In this document: piece by piece, positions 60,452-64,000 of the stretch
Layout of the letters: the number at the start of each line of letters is the position of its first letter
How positions within the stretch are numbered: position 1 is the stretch's first letter
NCBI GenBank assembly: GCA_020723345.1
Contig: DYJA01000010.1
Coordinates: 52,172 to 116,171 of the forward strand
Direction of reading: 5' to 3'
DNA length: 64,000 bases
DNA from: Candidatus Aquidulcis sp.
GTDB lineage: Bacteria; Chloroflexota; Anaerolineae; UBA4142
Translations under genes and position numbers: made by a program
Notes under the pieces: model-generated
What the model was told of the DNA's origin: nothing
Databases searched by the model: none
Seen by the model: the letters and a program-made list of their open reading frames with translations, nothing else

Positions 60452-61822
60452 CTACTTGGGACAGCGACTCTTGTACTCGCCTTCGAGCGTACACGATGGC
60501 GTGAAATCACCGGGCTTGATTTCGGCAGCCAGCTTGACGTACTTGAAATCGGGATCGGTCACGTTCGTGATTTCGGCGACGAACAGCGTTTGCAGCATCA
60601 CGTGATCGTACGGACGCACGCTGTACTTGCCCTTGGGTCCATCGAAACTGAAATTATTCTCGTAGAATTTGATCAGTTTGTCCGGATCGGGATCGCCGTT
60701 GGTTCCCTTCAAACCCGCGACGAGCATCTGCGCGGCAGTAAAACCGCCTTCGGTGAACAAATCGGGCGGAGTTTTGAACTTGGCGATGTGATTCTTGACG
60801 AGCCAATCGTTCACCGGATTTTGCGGCAAAGTATAGTGATAGACGTTGATGCCCTTGACGCCGACCGCGTTCGTAAAGCCGGTCTTGAGCGTCTGGTTAT
60901 CGCCGATGCCGGTGTAGACCGTCATCGCTTTGAATACGCCGAGTTGCTGCATTTGTTGGAACAGCGGCACAAAGCCCGCGCCCGCCCAGGTGACGATCAA
61001 GACTTCGGCTTTGGCGTCGAGCACTTTTTGCAGATACGGCGTAAAGTCTTTGGCATCCTGCGGAATGTAGATTGCGCCGACTTTGTCATCCGAATCGTTG
61101 ATGGTGAACTTGCCGCCTCCGGCTTTCACGACCTTGTAGAAACCAGTCGCCGAGCCGTATCCGAACGCGTAATCGGGCGCGATCTGCACGAACGTCTTGC
61201 CCAGTTTCAGCAACGCGGCGCCGCTCGCGAGCGCGTCCTGTTCGTTCGAGCGCCCGGTGCGGAAGACGTATGGGTTAAAGTTCTTGCCGGTGATTTCGGT
61301 GGCTGCCGCCGGTTGCGCGATGTAAATCTTCTTGTACTGCTTGGCGAGTTCGTTGACGGCGAGCGCGACGCCCGAACTCGGCACGCCGACCAACATATCG
61401 ACGTTTTCCTTCTCGATCAAGTCACGCGCGACCTGAGCGCCCACATCCGCTTTGGACGCGGTATCTTTGGTGACGACCTGGATCGGGCGACCGGCGACCG
61501 CGTTCGAGCCATCCGTCGCGTACTGCAAGCCGAGCGCGAAACCGTTCTCAAGCATCGGACCGTAGATCGCGAGCGCGCCGGTCTGATCGGTCAACAAACC
61601 GATCTTGAGCGGCTTGCCAACCGTCGGCGCAACCGTCGGCTTGGGCGCATCAGTTGGTTTTGCCGCCGGAACTTCCGTCGGCTTGGGCGCGGCAGTGGGC
61701 TGCGGCGCAGTCGTGGGCGGAGGTGGTGGCGGCGCTTTGGTTGGCTCTGGCGTGGGTGCCGCGCACGCGATCACAATCGCCGCCACTGCGACGAGCAATG
61801 CGAGAATCGCAATCTTTTTCAT
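60452..61822 (-). CDS. Branched-chain amino-acid-type substrate-binding lipoprotein
   Basis: The 456-residue protein has a lipobox (VIAC, Cys20), a 45-residue Pro/Thr/Ala linker and a type I periplasmic-binding fold (KPLKIGLLTDQTGALAIYGP, IEKENVDMLVGVPSSGVALA). It is anchored outside the cell and feeds LivH/LivM. Related proteins bind leucine-type amino acids, amides or aromatic acids, so the ligand is open. GGAGGAG precedes the start; the gene leads the operon. Confidence 0.92.
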   Translation of the reverse strand: MKKIAILALLVAVAAIVIACAAPTPEPTKAPPPPPPTTAPQPTAAPKPTEVPAAKPTDAPKPTVAPTVGKPLKIGLLTDQTGALAIYGPMLENGFALGLQYATDGSNAVAGRPIQVVTKDTASKADVGAQVARDLIEKENVDMLVGVPSSGVALAVNELAKQYKKIYIAQPAAATEITGKNFNPYVFRTGRSNEQDALASGAALLKLGKTFVQIAPDYAFGYGSATGFYKVVKAGGGKFTINDSDDKVGAIYIPQDAKDFTPYLQKVLDAKAEVLIVTWAGAGFVPLFQQMQQLGVFKAMTVYTGIGDNQTLKTGFTNAVGVKGINVYHYTLPQNPVNDWLVKNHIAKFKTPPDLFTEGGFTAAQMLVAGLKGTNGDPDPDKLIKFYENNFSFDGPKGKYSVRPYDHVMLQTLFVAEITNVTDPDFKYVKLAAEIKPGDFTPSCTLEGEYKSRCPK

Positions 61823-61834
61823 TTCTTCTCCTCC

Positions 61835-61885
61835 TGATTTGGAAATTAGAGATTAGAGATTGGAGATTGAAACCCGCAAACCCTA
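61835..61885. repeat. AGATTAGAGATTGGAG word tract
   Basis: Tandem TTAGAGATTAGAGATTGGAG words lie in the leader of the binding-protein gene. They match the vocabulary at 26264-26346, but only the left arm is well kept. Confidence 0.45.
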
Positions 61886-61969
61886 ATCGTCTCTTTTTAT
61901 TTTTGCCTTTTTAGTTTTCACTCTTAGCTTTGACATCACTCCTTTCAATTGGCTCATCGGCACATTGGC

Positions 61970-62776
61970 TTATTGGCTCGTTGACCTGTGCTTCGCCAGA
62001 AATCCTAGCACGAGCGTGTTGAACGTCTGCCATTTTTCCCAGCACAATGCGTGACCCGAACCTGGGATGATCACGTACTCGGCGTGCGGCATCTCGCGCG
62101 CGATGATGTCGGCGTAATGGCGCGGCTTGAGCGCGTCTTGCTCGCCGACCATCAACAGCGTCGGTGTTTTGATGCGATGCAACTCGGACGTGATGTTCAA
62201 TTTCAAAAACGCTTCGCACAGATTGACGACCGCATCGAAATCGAGCGACTCGTAGCGCGTGCGCGCTTGCGCGAGCAATTGCGGATTCGCGACGATCCAC
62301 GCTTCGGCAAAGTTGAATGGGTACGTCACGCGATAAAACATTTCGACATCTTTGCGCTTCGCCGCTTCAATCCACATTTGAATAATACTTTGCAGCGTCG
62401 GCTCGACGTGGCTGACGGTGGACGAAAGCAGCAAACTGCGCGCGCGATCGGGATATTTTAGCGCGAACGTCAGACTCAATTCCGCGCCGTACGAAATCCC
62501 GGCAAGATGCGCCTTGTCGATTTTCAACGCGTCGAGCAGCGCGGCGAGATCGTCCGCGTGCAGTTCCATCGAGTACGGTTCGCGCGGATGCTCCGATTGC
62601 CACTGCCCGCGACAATCGTACAGCAGCACGCGATATTGTTTGGAGAACGCAGGCACTTGATAGACCCAACTCGCGGTGCTCATCAACACGCCGTTCGACA
62701 AGACGAGCACATCGGCGCCGGTGGGTCCGTGCTGTTCGTAGTATAACTCAATTCCATTCGCGCGCAGCTTTGGCAT
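61970..62776 (-). CDS. Alpha/beta hydrolase
   Basis: The 268-residue protein has the alpha/beta hydrolase fold, with nucleophile Ser in GISYGAELSL, an acid in LLMVGEQDALKP and His in PGSGHALCWEK. It resembles 3-oxoadipate enol-lactonase-type hydrolases, but the substrate cannot be told. Its ATG overlaps the stop of the MaoC-like gene (TAATG). Confidence 0.85.
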   Translation of the reverse strand: MPKLRANGIELYYEQHGPTGADVLVLSNGVLMSTASWVYQVPAFSKQYRVLLYDCRGQWQSEHPREPYSMELHADDLAALLDALKIDKAHLAGISYGAELSLTFALKYPDRARSLLLSSTVSHVEPTLQSIIQMWIEAAKRKDVEMFYRVTYPFNFAEAWIVANPQLLAQARTRYESLDFDAVVNLCEAFLKLNITSELHRIKTPTLLMVGEQDALKPRHYADIIAREMPHAEYVIIPGSGHALCWEKWQTFNTLVLGFLAKHRSTSQ

Positions 62777-63141
62777 TATTGCGCATCCTTGACGAGCACC
62801 AACGCTTCGCCCTGGCAAACGATTTCGCCGCGCGCGTTGACGCACGTCGTTTTCAGATTGACCAAATTCTTCTCGGGGCGCAGTCGCATGATTTCGACTG
62901 TCGCCGTGAGTTCATCGCCGACGAACGCGGACTGCGGAAATTCGAGGTGCTGCTTCAAATAATTTGTGCCGCGTCCTGGAAGCGTGGTTCCCAGCAAGTA
63001 CGAAAACATTCCGCCGAGCAAGGGACCTGGGACAGCGCGCGGCGCTTGCGCGATTTCCGTGAGCGACGTGTACTCGGCAAGGTCTGCCTCCGTGAATATT
63101 CGTTTGCTCGTTGCCGCTTGACCGATTTGGAAATTTTTCAT
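62776..63141 (-). CDS. MaoC-like hot-dog protein lacking the hydratase motif
   Basis: The 121-residue protein has the MaoC fold (VPGPLLGGMFSYLLGTTLPG, FVGDELTATVEIMRLRPEKN, GEIVCQGEALVLV). The usual catalytic segment GDxNPxHxD is missing: YTSLTEIAQAPRAVPG stands in its place. It may bind acyl-CoA without hydratase activity or use other residues. Its ATG overlaps the crotonase stop (ATGA). Confidence 0.72.
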   Translation of the reverse strand: MKNFQIGQAATSKRIFTEADLAEYTSLTEIAQAPRAVPGPLLGGMFSYLLGTTLPGRGTNYLKQHLEFPQSAFVGDELTATVEIMRLRPEKNLVNLKTTCVNARGEIVCQGEALVLVKDAQ

Positions 63142-63896
63142 CTTTTCAAAAACGCTTCCATCCCGTTCAACGCTTCTGCCGTAACGATTTGTTCGCGAAA
63201 GCGCGCGCGCTCTTCTTCCAGCCGCGCTTGAAGAATGTTCGGATCTTGCCACAGCAATTGTTTGGCGCGCTGAATGCTGCCGCGCTTTTTCGCCGCAATC
63301 GATTCCGCAACGATGCGCGCTTCGTCGCGAATCCGGTCTGCCGCAACGAGTCGATTCGCGATTCCCCACGTCACGGCTTGCTCCACTGTGATCGTCTGAT
63401 TCAGCATCAGAATTTCGCTCGCGCGCTTTTGTCCGATCACCGACGGAAGCATCGCGGTCCATCCGCCATCGGGACTGAAACCGACAACGGAATAATACGG
63501 CGTGAAACTCGCTTCAGGCGCGACCAGCACGATGTCCGACGCGAGCACCAGTCCAATCGATCCACCTGTGACGATACCGTGGACTGCCGCGACAATCGGC
63601 AGCGGCAAACGCACCATCGCGACGATGACCTGATTGAGCAAGCCGACGACCTCGCGCGCGTATTGTTCAATCTTGTCGCGATGATCATAGAATGCTTGCA
63701 CATCGCCGCCTGTCGAAAACGAGCGACCGTTCGCTTGCAAAACGAGCGCGCACAATCCCGATTGATGATTCGTTTCTTCCAACGCGTTCAACACCTCGCG
63801 CAAAAATTCAGGCACGAGACTATTATGCCGCTCGGGTCGGTTGAGTGTCAGCGTGGCAATTTGATTGTGTGTCTCGAGTAGAGTAAATTCGGTCAT
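63138..63896 (-). CDS. Crotonase-family protein (isomerase-like)
   Basis: The 252-residue protein has the crotonase fold with the oxyanion loop RSFSTGGDVQAFY and GIVTGGSIGLVLASDIVLV. The two hydratase glutamates are replaced (Gly in GGSIGL, Tyr in FTPYYSVVG), while Asp is present in GFSPDGGW, as in PaaG-type isomerases. It is more likely an enoyl-CoA isomerase or another crotonase than a hydratase. It is the first gene of a three-gene overlapping run. Confidence 0.8.
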   Translation of the reverse strand: MTEFTLLETHNQIATLTLNRPERHNSLVPEFLREVLNALEETNHQSGLCALVLQANGRSFSTGGDVQAFYDHRDKIEQYAREVVGLLNQVIVAMVRLPLPIVAAVHGIVTGGSIGLVLASDIVLVAPEASFTPYYSVVGFSPDGGWTAMLPSVIGQKRASEILMLNQTITVEQAVTWGIANRLVAADRIRDEARIVAESIAAKKRGSIQRAKQLLWQDPNILQARLEEERARFREQIVTAEALNGMEAFLKR

Positions 63897-63919
63897 AGCA
63901 GTTTGTCATTTCGAGACTA

Positions 63920-63938
63920 CATACCGCCGCGCGGTATG
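63920..63938. repeat. Perfect hairpin in the right-end gap
   Basis: CATACCGC and GCGGTATG flank CGC. The surrounding 63897-64000 contains TTGTCATTTCGAG and GACGCAGCGAAGTTCGCGGAG words, typical of the dispersed repeats; no gene is visible. Confidence 0.6.
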
Positions 63939-64000
63939 TTCGCAATCAGAAACGCGCGTAGTTTGTAGTAAGCGACGCAGCGAAGTTCGCGGAGTCGCGT

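Noticed and set aside
1..64000. tRNA, rRNA or tmRNA genes
   Set aside because: No cloverleaf-like segment with a conserved T-loop (GGTTCGAATC type) or rRNA sequence was recognised in any gap; a covariance-model scan (tRNAscan-SE, Infernal) would settle it.

Overview
The window is GC- and CpG-rich bacterial DNA, most likely from an uncultured anaerobic member of the Chloroflexota (Anaerolineae-like). This assignment is an inference from gene content: Pro/Thr/Ala-rich linkers behind lipobox cysteines in all three substrate-binding proteins, a cyclase-AAA-TPR regulator, DUF433/DUF5615 pairs, corrinoid-dependent methyl transfer, and intergenic gaps filled with hairpin repeats. No rRNA, tRNA, CRISPR array, phage gene or transposase was seen.

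Layout. (1) 1-7.7 kb: 5' part of a ROK repressor with a consensus promoter and twin palindromic operators; a three-gene split glutamate synthase (class II amidotransferase, FMN/ferredoxin core, GXGXG-GltD-ferredoxin fusion); a RelE/ParE-like toxin-antitoxin pair lodged between two copies of the last 95 bp of the synthase operon; and a second TA pair whose toxin is frameshifted. (2) 7.7-23.1 kb, all minus strand: a corrinoid methyl-transfer cluster with two non-pyrrolysine MttB-type methyltransferases, a corrinoid protein, a methyl-THF methyltransferase, a RACo-type reactivase, a UroD/MtaA-like protein, an Opp-type binding protein plus two permeases without local ATPases, a CocE-type hydrolase and a PucR regulator. 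The gene set fits import of a methylated compound, optional hydrolysis, demethylation onto cobalamin and transfer to tetrahydrofolate, with released amine possibly feeding glutamate metabolism. (3) 23-25 kb: a NERD-like membrane protein, a fragment of a dead UroD-like gene, and a compositionally foreign HEPN-like gene. (4) 25-38.3 kb: a long overlapping minus-strand run containing aldo/keto reductase, CoA-transferase, enoyl-CoA hydratase, class IIIb-like adenylyl cyclase/AAA/TPR protein, MaoC hydratase, metallophosphoesterase, PAS protein, acetyltransferase, deoxyribosyltransferase-like protein, NagB and a UroD-like protein. (5) 38.5-50.6 kb: NagA, a complete Opp ABC importer, AGE-type epimerase, cupins, a UroD-like protein and a LacI regulator, which looks like an amino-sugar or oligosaccharide operon. 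(6) 50.7-56.1 kb, plus strand, divergent from LacI: hexuronate catabolism (UxaE-type epimerase, SDR reductase, LarA-like racemase, UxaC). (7) 56.1-61.8 kb: a complete branched-chain amino-acid (Liv) importer. (8) 62-63.9 kb: alpha/beta hydrolase, MaoC-like and crotonase-like genes.

The most distinctive non-coding trait is that many intergenic gaps hold long inverted repeats made of simple repeated words. The vocabulary differs from gap to gap, and the repeats often overlap stop codons. In two places at the glutamate synthase locus, insertions are flanked by duplicated gene ends that preserve both neighbouring reading frames.
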